Notes: generated from the letters alone by a model not told the origin. A stretch of 44,605 bases of DNA from a bacterium (GCA_014730255.1 WJIQ01000181.1:1-44605), one strand, 5' to 3'; counted from the stretch's first letter, positions 24,009 through 33,276 are shown. Numbers and translations: made by a program.

Positions 24009-25019
24009 GTGACGCATGACGGTCAACGCCCGCGGATCGCGGTCGACGCCATGGGTGGCGACCATGGGCCGGGCACGGTGGTGCCCGGCGCCCTGCGCGC
24101 CCTGCGCGAGGGGTGCGACGCGGTCTTGCTGCTTTACGGCGACGCCGATGCCGTCGAGGCCGAGCTGAACGCGGCCGACCATGCCGGACTGGACGTGACC
24201 GTCGTCCCCTGCACCGACACCATCGCCATGGACGAGTCGCCGGCCGCGGCGATCCGCCGCAAGGCGGACGCCCCCATCGTGCGGGCGATGACCGATCACC
24301 GCGAGGGCCGGGTCGATGCCGTCGTCTCGGCCGGGTCGACGGGCGCCATGGTCGCCGCGAGCCTGCTCATCCTCGGCCGCCTGGGCGGGGTCGAGCGTCC
24401 TTCCATCGCCACCTTCATCCCGACCGTGCGGGGCGAGACGCTGCTGCTCGACGCCGGCGCCAACACGCAGGGCACGCCCACCATGCTGCTGGATTTCGCG
24501 CGCATGGGGGAGGCGTACTGCCGTGCGATGACCGATCGCGAGCGGCCGACGGTGGGCCTCTTGAACATCGGCAGCGAGCCCTCCAAGGGCAACGAGCTGG
24601 CCGTCGCCACGCACGAGCTCCTGCGCGGATCCGGCCTCGCCTTCCACGGCAACGTCGAGGGCAACGAGGTGCTAGTCGGTCCGTGCGACGTGCTGGTGGC
24701 CGACGGCTACACGGGCAACATCGCCCTGAAGATGTGCGAGGGCCTGGCGGTCTTCCTCAAGGAACTCGCCGGCAGCGGGCAGCTCGAACCGGCCGAGCTG
24801 GCCGGACTCGGCGCGTTCGCCGAGGTGGTCAAGCGGCGGTTCAACTACGAGGTCTACGGTGGGGCCCCGCTGCTCGGCGTCCAGGGCATCTCGATCATCT
24901 GCCACGGGCGCAGCAGCCCGCTGGCCTTCGAGCACGCCGTGCGGCAGGCCGAGCGCCAGGTGCGGTGCGACCTGCCGGCCGTGATCGCCGCCGCAACCGC
25001 CTCCGATCCCGAGAATTGA
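24009..25019 (+). CDS. plsX: Phosphate acyltransferase PlsX
   Basis: Makes acyl-phosphate from acyl-ACP for phospholipid synthesis (PlsX/PlsY route), peripheral to the membrane; about 336 residues. The N-terminal IAVDAMGGDHGPG is diagnostic, followed by VSAGSTGAMVAASLLILGRL, LLDAGANTQ and GNVEGNE further on. I chose the GTG at 24009 because GGAGG lies eight bases ahead; an in-frame ATG at 23994 overlaps that element and would add five residues. First lipid gene of the fab block; fabD follows 10 bases later, with no fabH between. Confidence 0.93.
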   Translation: MTHDGQRPRIAVDAMGGDHGPGTVVPGALRALREGCDAVLLLYGDADAVEAELNAADHAGLDVTVVPCTDTIAMDESPAAAIRRKADAPIVRAMTDHREGRVDAVVSAGSTGAMVAASLLILGRLGGVERPSIATFIPTVRGETLLLDAGANTQGTPTMLLDFARMGEAYCRAMTDRERPTVGLLNIGSEPSKGNELAVATHELLRGSGLAFHGNVEGNEVLVGPCDVLVADGYTGNIALKMCEGLAVFLKELAGSGQLEPAELAGLGAFAEVVKRRFNYEVYGGAPLLGVQGISIICHGRSSPLAFEHAVRQAERQVRCDLPAVIAAATASDPEN

Positions 25020-25029
25020 GGTCCGCGAC

Positions 25030-26022
25030 GTGAATACCCTGAAGGTGCCGATGCTGTTTCCCGGTCAGGCCTCGCAGGTCGTGGGCATGGCCCGCGACCT
25101 CGCCGAGATGCGCGGACCGGCGGCGGACTGGCTGGCCCGGGTCGACGACATCGTCGGCGCGGACCTGACCAGGCTCATGTACGAGGGGCCGATCGAGACC
25201 CTGACCGAGACCCGCAACGCCCAGCCGGCGATCCTCGCGCACAGCGTGGCCGTGACGCTCGAGCTGCGCGAACGCGGCATCGAGCCGGCGGCGGTGGCCG
25301 GCCACAGCCTGGGCGAGTTCTCGGCCGCGGCGGCCGTCGGCGCCATCGATCCGGCGCGGGCCCTGGCGCTGGTGCGGCGCCGGGGCGAGCTGATGTTCGC
25401 CGCCGGCGAGCAGCGGCCCGGCACCATGGCCGCCATCATGGGCCTGTCCGCCGATCAGGTGCGCGAGGTCTGCAGCGAGGTGTCGCGCGACCACGGCTCG
25501 GTGGTGCTCGCCAATCACAACTCCTCCGCCCAGGTCGTCATCTCGGGCGAGATCGATGCGGTCCGGCTGGCCTGCGAGCGGCTGAGCGAGGCGGGCGCGC
25601 GGCGGGTGACGCCGTTGAACGTCAGCGGCGCCTTCCATTCGCCCCTGCTCGCCGAGGCGGCTGCCGAGTTCGCCGCCGAGCTCGAGGCGACCGGGTTCCA
25701 GGATCCGCGGGCGCCGCTGGTGGCCAACGTGTCGGCACGTCCGGTGGTCCGGGCCGAGGAGCTGAAGGACGGTCTCAAGCGGCAGCTGACCTCGCCCGTC
25801 CTCTGGCACGACACCATGGCCTGGCTGGCCGGCGGGCAGGACGCTTCCCCTCGCGCCATGCTCGAGGTCGGCCCCGGCAAGGTCCTGGCGAGCCTGGCGC
25901 GACGGGAGCATCGGGACCTGACCTTCCTCGCCGTCGGGACGCGCGAGGATCTGGACGGGCTGCGCGATCGCCTCGCGGCCGTCGTCGAACCCGCAGCCGA
26001 GCGCAAGGAGGGATCGTCGTGA
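25030..26022 (+). CDS. fabD: Malonyl-CoA:ACP transacylase
   Basis: Transfers malonyl from CoA to acyl carrier protein, 330 residues. Catalytic serine S93 lies in GHSLGEFSAA, the N-terminal oxyanion segment is LFPGQASQVVGM, and the catalytic histidine is in GAFHSPLL. Its start is a GTG; the end overlaps fabG by four bases (GTGA). The C-terminal region is longer by about 15 residues than in E. coli. Confidence 0.95.
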   Translation: MNTLKVPMLFPGQASQVVGMARDLAEMRGPAADWLARVDDIVGADLTRLMYEGPIETLTETRNAQPAILAHSVAVTLELRERGIEPAAVAGHSLGEFSAAAAVGAIDPARALALVRRRGELMFAAGEQRPGTMAAIMGLSADQVREVCSEVSRDHGSVVLANHNSSAQVVISGEIDAVRLACERLSEAGARRVTPLNVSGAFHSPLLAEAAAEFAAELEATGFQDPRAPLVANVSARPVVRAEELKDGLKRQLTSPVLWHDTMAWLAGGQDASPRAMLEVGPGKVLASLARREHRDLTFLAVGTREDLDGLRDRLAAVVEPAAERKEGSS

Positions 26023-26771
26023 GCGAACAGGGTGGAGCGCAGACGCGCGGCACGGTCATCGTGACCGGGGCCAACCGGGGCATTGGCAAGGCGCTGGCCC
26101 TCGGCCTGGCGGCCGACGGCTACCCCGTGGCCATGGTGGGCCGGTCGCTCGATAAGCTCGAGGCGGCCCGGGGCGAGGCCGCCGATCCGGACCGGATCCG
26201 CTGCTACGCCGCGGACATCGCGCGCCACGAGGACGTGCAGGCGGCGGTCAAGGCGATCGAGGCCGATGCCGAGGCGATCCACGGCCTGGTCAACAACGCC
26301 GGGATCACCCGGGACGGGCTCGTGATGCGCCTGTCGCCCGAGCAGTGGCAGGAGGTCCTGGACGTGAACCTGACCGGGACGTTCTTCTTTACACGTGCGA
26401 TCGCCCCGCTTATGATGCGGCAGCGCTCGGGGCGGATCGTCAACATCAGCTCCGTGATCGGTCTGGCGGGCAACGCCGGACAGGCGAATTATGCGGCCAG
26501 CAAGGCTGGCATCGTGGCCATGACGAAGTCGGTGGCCCGTGAGCTCGGTGGCCGGGGAGTGACGTGCAACGCGATCGCCCCCGGTTTCATCGAAACGGAC
26601 ATGACGGCCGACCTTCCCGAGAAGGTGCGGACCGACATGCTCAAGAGCATCCCGCTGAAGCGGTTCGGGGCGGTCTCCGATCTGCTCGGCGCGGTGCGGT
26701 TCATGCTGTCTCCGGACGCCGCGTGGATCACCGGGCAGACGCTCGTGGTCGACGGCGGCATGGTGATGTGA
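26019..26771 (+). CDS. fabG: 3-oxoacyl-ACP reductase
   Basis: Short-chain dehydrogenase that reduces 3-oxoacyl-ACP with NADPH, 250 residues. Cofactor motif TGANRGIGKALA (about 17-28), NNAGI, and the catalytic triad S145 (NISSVIG), Y158 and K162 (NYAASKAG) are present, with the C-terminal GQTLVVDGGMVM typical of FabG. GTG start overlapping the fabD stop. About 10 extra N-terminal residues precede the Rossmann strand. Confidence 0.95.
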   Translation: MSEQGGAQTRGTVIVTGANRGIGKALALGLAADGYPVAMVGRSLDKLEAARGEAADPDRIRCYAADIARHEDVQAAVKAIEADAEAIHGLVNNAGITRDGLVMRLSPEQWQEVLDVNLTGTFFFTRAIAPLMMRQRSGRIVNISSVIGLAGNAGQANYAASKAGIVAMTKSVARELGGRGVTCNAIAPGFIETDMTADLPEKVRTDMLKSIPLKRFGAVSDLLGAVRFMLSPDAAWITGQTLVVDGGMVM

Positions 26772-26801
26772 CTCAACACGACGCTAGGAGGGCCATCGGA
26801 C

Positions 26802-27044
26802 ATGGCTTCGATTCAGGAAAAGGTCTACGAGATCATCGAGCGCAAGCTGTCGGTCAACCCCGAGCAGATCACCCCGGAGGCGTCCTTCCTCGACGACCTC
26901 GGGGCGGATAGCCTGGACACGGTGGAGCTGGTCATGGACCTCGAGGACGAGTTCAACATCACGATCCCCGACGAGGACCAGGAGAAGCTGCGCACCGTCC
27001 AGGACGCCATCGACTACCTCGACGAGCGCCTCGCGGATCAGTAA
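26802..27044 (+). CDS. acpP: Acyl carrier protein
   Basis: Acidic four-helix carrier protein of 80 residues. The phosphopantetheine attachment serine is S37 in [27 protein letters not shown] lies ahead of the ATG. It acts with the neighbouring FabD, FabG and FabF, and is also a partner of RNase III and PlsX in other species. Confidence 0.97.
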   Translation: MASIQEKVYEIIERKLSVNPEQITPEASFLDDLGADSLDTVELVMDLEDEFNITIPDEDQEKLRTVQDAIDYLDERLADQ

Positions 27045-27090
27045 CCTGTCGGTTCGCCGGCGACCGGCTTTCCGGGCCGGGGACCTGGCC

Positions 27091-27132
27091 ACGACCCCCG
27101 GCTTCTCGCGCATCCGCGGAGGCCGGGGTCGT
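27091..27132 (+). terminator. Imperfect hairpin between acpP and fabF
   Basis: ACGACCCCCGGC (27091-27102) pairs with GCCGGGGTCGT (27122-27132) with one bulged base and a 19-base loop that can itself fold. It lies 46 bases after acpP and may dampen readthrough into fabF so that ACP is made in excess. No T-run is present. Confidence 0.4.
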
Positions 27133-27162
27133 CATTCATCGTAGCGCACGGAGGTGTTGGCC

Positions 27163-28401
27163 GTGAGTCAGTGCAACGTGGTGATCACCGGGATCGGGCT
27201 GGTGACGGCGGTGGGGCTGGATACCGAGACCACCTGGGACGCCGTCAAGGCGGGACGGGGCGGCATGGCGACGATCGAGTCCTTCGACACCGAGGGATAC
27301 CGGAGCAACTTCGCCGCCGAGGTGCGGGATTTCGATCCCAACCAGACCATGGACCCCAAGGACGCCCGCAAGGCCGACCGCTACAGCCAGTTCGCCGTCG
27401 CGGCCTCGGTCGAGGCGATGGACCAGGCGGGCCTCGGCGAGGTCGACGATCCGTTCCGCGCCGGCGTGATCATCGCCTCGGGGATCGGCGGCATGCTGAC
27501 GTTCGAGGATCAGCACGCGCGCCTGATCCGGCGCGGTTCGCGCGGCGTCTCGCCGATGTTCATCCCGATGATGATCGCGGACATGGCCGCGGGCCTGGTG
27601 TCGATCCGCTTCGGGCTGCGAGGACCGAACTACTGCACGACGTCGGCCTGCGCCTCGGCCGGCCATGCCATCGCCTCGGCCTGCGATCAGATCCGCCTCG
27701 GTGCGGCGGACGTGATGATCGCCGGCGGTAGCGAGGCCGCGGTCTGCCCCATGGCGCTCGCCGGCTTCGGCAACATGAAGGCGCTGTCGGCCCGGAACGA
27801 CGATCCGGCCACGGCCAGCCGCCCGTTCGATCGCGATCGGGACGGCTTCGTGCTGGGCGAGGGCGCGGGCGTGCTCGTGCTCGAGTCCGAGGAGCACGCG
27901 AAGGCGCGCGGCGCGACGATCCTCGGCCGCATCGTGGGGTACGGGGCCACCGGTGATGCGTACCACATGACCCAGCCCGCGACCGAGGGGCATGGCGCCA
28001 TCGCGAGCATGGAGCAGGCCATCCGCGTGGGTGGCCTGGCCGCCGAGCAGGTCGGCTACATCAATGCTCACGGGACCTCGACGCCGTGGAACGACAAGAT
28101 CGAGACCCTGGCGATCCGCAAGGTATTCGGCGATCACGCCGAACGGCTGAAGGTCAGCTCGACCAAGTCCATGGTCGGCCACCTGCTCGGCGCCGCCGGA
28201 GCCGTGGAAGCGGCCGTGACCGTCCTGGCGCTGCGCGATGGCATCCTGCCGCCGACGATCAACCTCACGAACCCCGATCCCGAGTGCGATCTCGACTACT
28301 GCGCGAACGAGGCCGTCGCCCAGCGGGTCGAGTACGCCCTGAGCAATTCGTTCGGGTTCGGCGGGCACAACATCACCCTCTGCTTCCAGGCGGTGTCCTG
28401 A
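27163..28401 (+). CDS. fabF: 3-oxoacyl-ACP synthase II
   Basis: Elongating condensing enzyme of fatty acid synthesis, 412 residues. The Cys-His-His triad is C163 (TTSACASAGHA), H303 (NAHGTSTPWND) and H340 (SMVGHLLGAAG). The GTG at 27163 is chosen because GGAGG (27150-27154) spaces correctly; GTG and TTG codons upstream are too close to it. A C-terminal NSFGFGGHN motif completes the thiolase fold. Note NDKIE where many homologues have NDxxE (TPxND). Confidence 0.95.
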   Translation: MSQCNVVITGIGLVTAVGLDTETTWDAVKAGRGGMATIESFDTEGYRSNFAAEVRDFDPNQTMDPKDARKADRYSQFAVAASVEAMDQAGLGEVDDPFRAGVIIASGIGGMLTFEDQHARLIRRGSRGVSPMFIPMMIADMAAGLVSIRFGLRGPNYCTTSACASAGHAIASACDQIRLGAADVMIAGGSEAAVCPMALAGFGNMKALSARNDDPATASRPFDRDRDGFVLGEGAGVLVLESEEHAKARGATILGRIVGYGATGDAYHMTQPATEGHGAIASMEQAIRVGGLAAEQVGYINAHGTSTPWNDKIETLAIRKVFGDHAERLKVSSTKSMVGHLLGAAGAVEAAVTVLALRDGILPPTINLTNPDPECDLDYCANEAVAQRVEYALSNSFGFGGHNITLCFQAVS

Positions 28402-28426
28402 GTGCCATGAGGGTCGAGGCGCACCG

Positions 28427-29239
28427 GTGAGTCTGAAGGATCTCTGGCAGAGGCTCCGCGGAGCGCCGGCCGACGAGGCCGACGCTCCCGCGGGGCCCGC
28501 GCTGGAGCCGGAACAGCGGCGCCTGATCGAGGTCAAGCTGGGCCACTCGTTCCACGATCCGACCCTCCTCGAGAACGCCCTCCTGCACCGGTCCCACTCC
28601 TTCGTGGTCAAGAACAGCCGCGAGGACAGCAACGAGCGGCTGGAGTTCCTCGGGGACGCCGTCCTCGGACTGGTCGTCAACGACTATCTGTACCGGCGGT
28701 ACGACGAGGCGAGCGAGGGCGATCTGACCAAGATGAAGTCGCTGCTCGTCTGCGGCGCACGACTCGCCGAGGTCGCCACGAGCCTGGAGATCGGCGACCA
28801 CATCCGCATGTCGCGCAGCGAGGCCGCGACCGGCGGACGCAAGCGCACCAGCATCCTCGCCGACACGACCGAGGCGCTCATCGGCGCGGTCTACCTCGAC
28901 GGTGGGCTGCAGGCCGCGCGACGGATGATCGAGCGCTGCCTCCTGAGCACCAGCGACCAGGTGCTCGCACGCGGACGGCACGACAACCACAAGAGCCAGC
29001 TGCAGGAGATCATCCAGGCCCGCTTCAAGTCGCCGCCGCGTTACCGGGTCGTCTCGGTCGACGGGCCCGATCACGATCGGATCTTTCGCGTCCAGGTGGC
29101 GTTCAACGGACACGTGCTCGGGACCGGCGAGGGGCCGAACAAGAAGGCCGCCGAGCAGGTCGCGGCCCAGGAAGCGCTGGCGAAGCTCGGCGGCAACGTC
29201 GAACTTCTTCAGGACATCGAGCAGCCGCCGAACACGTGA
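28427..29239 (+). CDS. rnc: Ribonuclease III
   Basis: Double-strand-specific endoribonuclease for rRNA and mRNA processing, 270 residues, GTG start. The signature NERLEFLGDAVLGLV begins at about residue 69 with the metal-binding acidic residues; DTTEALIGAVYLDGG carries the second pair. A double-stranded RNA-binding domain occupies about 185-258 (KSQLQEIIQARF through GPNKKAAEQVAAQEAL). The first 30 residues form an extra, Ala/Pro/Glu-rich N-terminal extension. The acpP-fabF-rnc order is conserved in many bacteria. Confidence 0.95.
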   Translation: MSLKDLWQRLRGAPADEADAPAGPALEPEQRRLIEVKLGHSFHDPTLLENALLHRSHSFVVKNSREDSNERLEFLGDAVLGLVVNDYLYRRYDEASEGDLTKMKSLLVCGARLAEVATSLEIGDHIRMSRSEAATGGRKRTSILADTTEALIGAVYLDGGLQAARRMIERCLLSTSDQVLARGRHDNHKSQLQEIIQARFKSPPRYRVVSVDGPDHDRIFRVQVAFNGHVLGTGEGPNKKAAEQVAAQEALAKLGGNVELLQDIEQPPNT

Positions 29240-29275
29240 ACGACCGCCGATCGCGCACCAACGAAAGATGATGTC

Positions 29276-31063
29276 ATGCGCTCGCGCCTGATCCTGACGC
29301 TGGGCTGCCTCGTCGCCGCCACGGCGGTGGCCGCCACGCCCGACGAGCTGCCCTTGCCCGCCGACCAGGTGATCTACCTGCCCGAGAATCCCGGCGCGGA
29401 CATCGGCCTGCCCCTCGGCGCGACCAAGGCCTACGCCATCGGGCGCTCCCTGCAGAACCGGGGGGAGAGCGAGGCCTCGCTCGTCTACCTGAATCGCGCC
29501 TACCGCCTGGCTCCGGACTCGCCGAGGATCGCCCGCGCCTACGCCCAGAGCCTGGTGGAGACCGGGTACGTGCAGGATGCCACGCGCATCGTCGGCCGGC
29601 TCGTCGAGGGCGATCCGGACGACCTCGAGCTGCGGTACCAGCACGCACAGCTGCTGGCCCAGTCCGGCCGGCCCCGGATGGCGCTGGATCAGGTGCGCGA
29701 GGTGCGCGAACGCGGCCGCAGCGACCCGGGCATCATCAAGTTCGAGGCCGACCTGCTCGGCCAGCTCGGGCGCGTCGACGACGCCGTCGAGGTCTACCGT
29801 GACGCCAGCCGCCGCGACCCGGATCGGACCGAGGACTTCGTGCTGGCCGCCGGGCTCCTGCTGCAGAAGCACGGTCGCATCGACGAGATGGCCAGCCTGC
29901 TGCAGGAGGGGCTGGAGCGCGACCCGGCGTCGCGGCCGATGCGCCTGGCACTGATCCGCTACCTGGCCCACGAAGGCGACATCGAGCGGGCCCGCGAGCT
30001 GGCCACCGCCGGCGACGAGCTGCGCCGTCGCCTGGGGTACTCGCAGCGACCCGAATGCGGCCTCGAGCTGGCCGAGCTGCTGGCGCGGCGAGGCAACTAC
30101 CCCCTGGCCATCGATGTCCTCGAGGGCGCCCGCGAGGCGGGGTTCCGCGATCGCGAGACCGATGCCCAGCTCGCGCGCTTCATGTTGACGCTCGAGCGCA
30201 CCGACGCCGCGCGACGGTTCCTGGACGAGGCCGTCGAGGCGTGGCCGGAGGACGCGGAGATCCACTTCCTGCTCGGACGGGCGCTGGAGATGTCCGGTGA
30301 CATCGACCGCGCGCTGACCAGCCTCGAGGCCTCGGTCTCCCTCGAGCCCTCGATGCCCCTGTACCGCATCTCGCTGCTCCGGTTGCTGGTGATCCACCGC
30401 GCCGACGACCTGAGCGCCGCCGAACCGACCGACCGGCAGCTCGAACTTCAGATCGCCACGCGCGAACACGCGCGGCGAGCCTCGGTCTCGATCCATCCCC
30501 AGGATTCGAGCGGGCATATGATCCTGGGCTCGGCGTTCCGGGCGCTGGGCGACCTGGACCGCGCGTGCGGGCACTTCGAGCGTGCCAGCGAGGTGGCGGA
30601 GAACCGCGTGCCCGCCCGCCTGGAGCTCGGATTCTGCCTCGAGGCCGCCGGCGAGGTCGAGCGGGCCCGGGCGACCCTGCGGCAGCTGCACGACGAGTAC
30701 CCCGACCATCCGGAAGTGTCCAACAGCTACGGCTATTTCCTGGCCGAACGGAACGAGCAGCTCGACCTGGCCGAGCGCCTGATCCAGCAGGCGCTGCAGG
30801 TCGATCCGAAGAACGGCGCGTACCTCGACTCCCTGGGCTGGGTCTACTACCGGCAGGGGCGGTACGAGGAGGCGTTCGATTACCTGATCCGGGCGACGAA
30901 CCAGCGTGGCGACGATCCGGTGATCCTCGAGCACCTGGGCCGTACGCTGGCCCGGATGGGACGTCTGGACGAGGCCATCGACGTGCTGCGCCGGGCGATC
31001 CGGGCCGGCGGCGACCCGGAGACGCTGCGCCCGCTCATCGCCGACCTGCGCGCCGATGGCTGA
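29276..31063 (+). CDS. Secreted tetratricopeptide-repeat protein
   Basis: Periplasmic or membrane-associated TPR protein of 595 residues. A signal peptide (about residues 1-21, ending VAATP) is followed by roughly a dozen TPR-like helical pairs, e.g. ESEASLVYLNRAYRLAPDSPR, RVDDAVEVYRDASRRDPDRT, and a clear C-terminal group with YLDSLGWVYYRQGRYEEAFDYL and HLGRTLARMGRLDEAIDVL. LDSLGWVYYRQGRYEEA is typical of the large TPR proteins found in many Gram-negative bacteria next to lolB. Its stop overlaps the next gene by eight bases. Binding partner unknown. Confidence 0.82.
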   Translation: MRSRLILTLGCLVAATAVAATPDELPLPADQVIYLPENPGADIGLPLGATKAYAIGRSLQNRGESEASLVYLNRAYRLAPDSPRIARAYAQSLVETGYVQDATRIVGRLVEGDPDDLELRYQHAQLLAQSGRPRMALDQVREVRERGRSDPGIIKFEADLLGQLGRVDDAVEVYRDASRRDPDRTEDFVLAAGLLLQKHGRIDEMASLLQEGLERDPASRPMRLALIRYLAHEGDIERARELATAGDELRRRLGYSQRPECGLELAELLARRGNYPLAIDVLEGAREAGFRDRETDAQLARFMLTLERTDAARRFLDEAVEAWPEDAEIHFLLGRALEMSGDIDRALTSLEASVSLEPSMPLYRISLLRLLVIHRADDLSAAEPTDRQLELQIATREHARRASVSIHPQDSSGHMILGSAFRALGDLDRACGHFERASEVAENRVPARLELGFCLEAAGEVERARATLRQLHDEYPDHPEVSNSYGYFLAERNEQLDLAERLIQQALQVDPKNGAYLDSLGWVYYRQGRYEEAFDYLIRATNQRGDDPVILEHLGRTLARMGRLDEAIDVLRRAIRAGGDPETLRPLIADLRADG

Positions 31064-31748
31064 CCGGACGCGGGCGCTGCTGGCCGTCGCCCTGGTGGCG
31101 GTGCTCGCCGGACCGGGGTCGGCGGCCACCGACGACGTGACCGGACGCTGGATCCTGCGCACCCCGCTCGGCGACGTCGGCGGCCTGTACCGCGTGCTCC
31201 TCGAGGCGGGGACGGGCCGCTACCGGCTCGAGGTCGCCCTCCAGGAGTCCGACCAGTCGCCCACCCCGGAGACGATCGCGCACCGCCGCGGCCGCGGCTG
31301 GACGGTCTGTGGCGGCCCGGACGGCTCGTTCGTGCAGGCCTGGAGCGAGCGCTGGCATCAGGTCGGGCCGCGTGCGGGCGGTTTCCTCGCCGAGCTCGCG
31401 GCCCTGCCGGTGGCCTGGAGCCGCCGTGACGCCGACGGCGGCGCCCGGGCGGCGACCCGGCCGCTCGTCCTGACCGACTGGCGCGACCTGCCCGAGGACT
31501 GGCGTCCGGTGGACTGGCGGCCGACCCGCGGGAACCGGCTGCGTCGACACATGGTCACGCGTGGGCTGGGAAGGGGCGGCCCCGGCGTGAAGCTGCGCGC
31601 CGATCTGGAGGGTCCGCTGCTGACGCTGACCACCGCCCGGTGGCCGGTGACCATCGAGGCCGGCGTCGCGAGGCACCTCGGAGACGGTCCGGACTGGCCG
31701 GCCGAGGCGTACCTGCCGCTGTGGCCGCTGGCGGAGTTCCGCCCCTGA
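31056..31748 (+). CDS. Secreted protein of unknown function (lolB position)
   Basis: Not recognised. 230 residues with a signal peptide (about 1-23, VAVLAGPGSAA) and a predicted all-beta domain: GRWILRTPLGDVGGLYRVLLEAGTGRYRLEVAL near 29-61, then a C-terminal VKLRADLEGPLLTLTTARWPVTIE. It overlaps the upstream TPR gene by eight bases, so the two proteins are probably made together. In Gammaproteobacteria a similar TPR gene is followed by lolB, and the beta-rich pattern would suit a LolA/LolB-like fold, but there is no lipobox cysteine and I see no convincing motif. Treat as hypothetical. Confidence 0.62.
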   Translation: MADRTRALLAVALVAVLAGPGSAATDDVTGRWILRTPLGDVGGLYRVLLEAGTGRYRLEVALQESDQSPTPETIAHRRGRGWTVCGGPDGSFVQAWSERWHQVGPRAGGFLAELAALPVAWSRRDADGGARAATRPLVLTDWRDLPEDWRPVDWRPTRGNRLRRHMVTRGLGRGGPGVKLRADLEGPLLTLTTARWPVTIEAGVARHLGDGPDWPAEAYLPLWPLAEFRP

Positions 31749-31780
31749 GACGACATTCTCGGCGAATCGGGCGACGACCG

Positions 31781-31807
31781 GGAACCTCGGCGATCGCGCG
31801 CTGTTCC
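31781..31807 (+). promoter_or_regulatory. Candidate ECF-type promoter of the sigma-factor operon
   Basis: GGAAC (31781-31785, within CGGGAACCTC), 17-base gap, GTTCC (31803-31807), about 40 bases before the sigma gene. GGAAC with a GTT-type -10 is the classic pattern for extracytoplasmic-function sigma factors that activate their own genes. The two elements are also inverted copies of each other, so a protein-binding palindrome is an alternative. Confidence 0.4.
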
Positions 31808-31847
31808 ATGCCCAGACCCCTCGATTGCGCCGCAGGGAAGTGCCGTG

Positions 31848-32537
31848 ATGAATCGATCGATCGAAAACCTGCCCCCCGGCGCGCCGGACCCCGGCCAGAA
31901 CCCGCGGGACCTGCGCGACGAGGACCTCATCGTCCTGGTGCAGAACGGGCACCGACGCGCGTTCGACGAGATCGTCGCCCGCTACAAGGGACGGCTCTAC
32001 TCGTTCACGCTGCGCATGGTCAAGGATCCGCACCTGGCCGAGGAGATGACCCAGGAGACGCTGATCCGCGTCTACATGCACGCGGACAAATACCGCGAGA
32101 TCGCCAAGTTCTCGACCTGGGTGTTCACCATCGCGACCAACCTGGTGCGCAATCGCATGCGCCAGAAGTCGCGGGCCCCGCGGATGCTCAGCCTCAATCC
32201 GGTGCCGGAGGAGGACGAGCAGCCGGTCGACCCGCCGGACCCGCATGCCGATCCCAGCCAGGCCATCGAGGGCGCGGAACTGGGAGACCTCATCGCCGAG
32301 GCCACGGCGAAGATCCCGGAGAAATACCGGATCCCGTTCCTGCTGCGCGAGGTCGATCAGCTGACCTACGAGGAGATCCAGCAGGTCACCGGTCTGAAGC
32401 TCGGCACCGTGCGCTCGCGCATCAACCGGGCCAGGAACCGGTTCCGCCAGAACATCAAGCCGCTGCTGAAGAACGAGGACCTGCTCGCCGAGCTGGAGCG
32501 GATCGAGGCCATGGCCGGCAGCGAGGACGAGGAATGA
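31848..32537 (+). CDS. ECF-type RNA polymerase sigma factor
   Basis: Sigma-70 family factor of the extracytoplasmic function group, about 229 residues. Region 2 (about 40-105) reads FDEIVARYKGRLYSFTLRM then AEEMTQETLIRVYMHADKYR and FSTWVFTIATNLVRNRMRQK; region 4 (about 155-205) has IPFLLREVDQLTYEEIQQVTGLKLGTVRSRINRARNRFRQ. No region 1 or 3. The in-frame GTG at 31845 is an alternative start. A zinc anti-sigma gene follows after 25 bases, the standard pairing for envelope-stress regulation. Confidence 0.92.
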   Translation: MNRSIENLPPGAPDPGQNPRDLRDEDLIVLVQNGHRRAFDEIVARYKGRLYSFTLRMVKDPHLAEEMTQETLIRVYMHADKYREIAKFSTWVFTIATNLVRNRMRQKSRAPRMLSLNPVPEEDEQPVDPPDPHADPSQAIEGAELGDLIAEATAKIPEKYRIPFLLREVDQLTYEEIQQVTGLKLGTVRSRINRARNRFRQNIKPLLKNEDLLAELERIEAMAGSEDEE

Positions 32538-32562
32538 CGAAGGACACCGGAGGCGACCCCAC

Positions 32563-33276
32563 ATGACATGCAGCCGGATTCGCGAATGGATCAGCCTGGA
32601 GATGGACGGACAGCTGGAGCCACGCCGCGTGGCCTCGCTCGAGCGGCATCTCGAGGACTGCGCCGAGTGCCGCAGCTACCGCGAGGATCTGCACCTCGGG
32701 CAGCGACTGATCGCGGCGACCGAACCGCAGCTTCCGGAGAGCTTCGACTGGAACCTCCGGCTCGGCCTCAGCCGGGCCATGCGCGAGGCCGCGCAGGCGG
32801 CGCACCCCTGGCCGGAACGCCGACCGGGCTGGCAGACCTGGTTCTCGCGCGCCGGTGTGGCGGCGGCCTGCGGTCTGGCCGCGGTGCTGACCGTCGCCGT
32901 CCTGGGACCGATGGACTCCCTCCTGCCGCGCGGATCCGGGCCCGCGGCCGTGGTCATCGACGACCCCACCCTGCGCCTGCCCCGATCGACGGGCGAGCCG
33001 GCCGTGGCGGTGGACGCCTCGCGACGGCCACTGGAACGCCGTTTCCTGCCGGTCAGCGGCGGCTTCGGCGGATCGCTGCAGCGGGGCGTGAGCAACTCGT
33101 CTCTGCTGAGCGAGTCGTCCACGCCGCGGCTTGACGATGCGCAGGTGGTGCGCATCCGGCAGCTCGAGCAGGATGTCGAGACGCTCCGACGCCGCCTGTT
33201 CGCCAAGGACCGCCAGATCCAGTTCCTGCAGGCCCGGCTTGACAGCGTCTCCACACGCGGCGTAGATAGACACTGA
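32563..33276 (+). CDS. Zinc-containing transmembrane anti-sigma factor
   Basis: Membrane-spanning inhibitor of the preceding sigma factor, 237 residues. The N-terminal cytoplasmic domain has the zinc-binding anti-sigma motif Hx3Cx2C (RHLEDCAECRSY, about 28-39) of the zf-HC2 family. One transmembrane segment lies near 97-115 (GVAAACGLAAVLTVAVLG). The periplasmic part is low complexity and ends in a coiled coil (about 193-230: RIRQLEQDVETLRRRLFAKDR). That coiled coil could be a sensor or protein-binding segment. Same operon and likely same promoter as the sigma gene. Confidence 0.85.
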   Translation: MTCSRIREWISLEMDGQLEPRRVASLERHLEDCAECRSYREDLHLGQRLIAATEPQLPESFDWNLRLGLSRAMREAAQAAHPWPERRPGWQTWFSRAGVAAACGLAAVLTVAVLGPMDSLLPRGSGPAAVVIDDPTLRLPRSTGEPAVAVDASRRPLERRFLPVSGGFGGSLQRGVSNSSLLSESSTPRLDDAQVVRIRQLEQDVETLRRRLFAKDRQIQFLQARLDSVSTRGVDRH

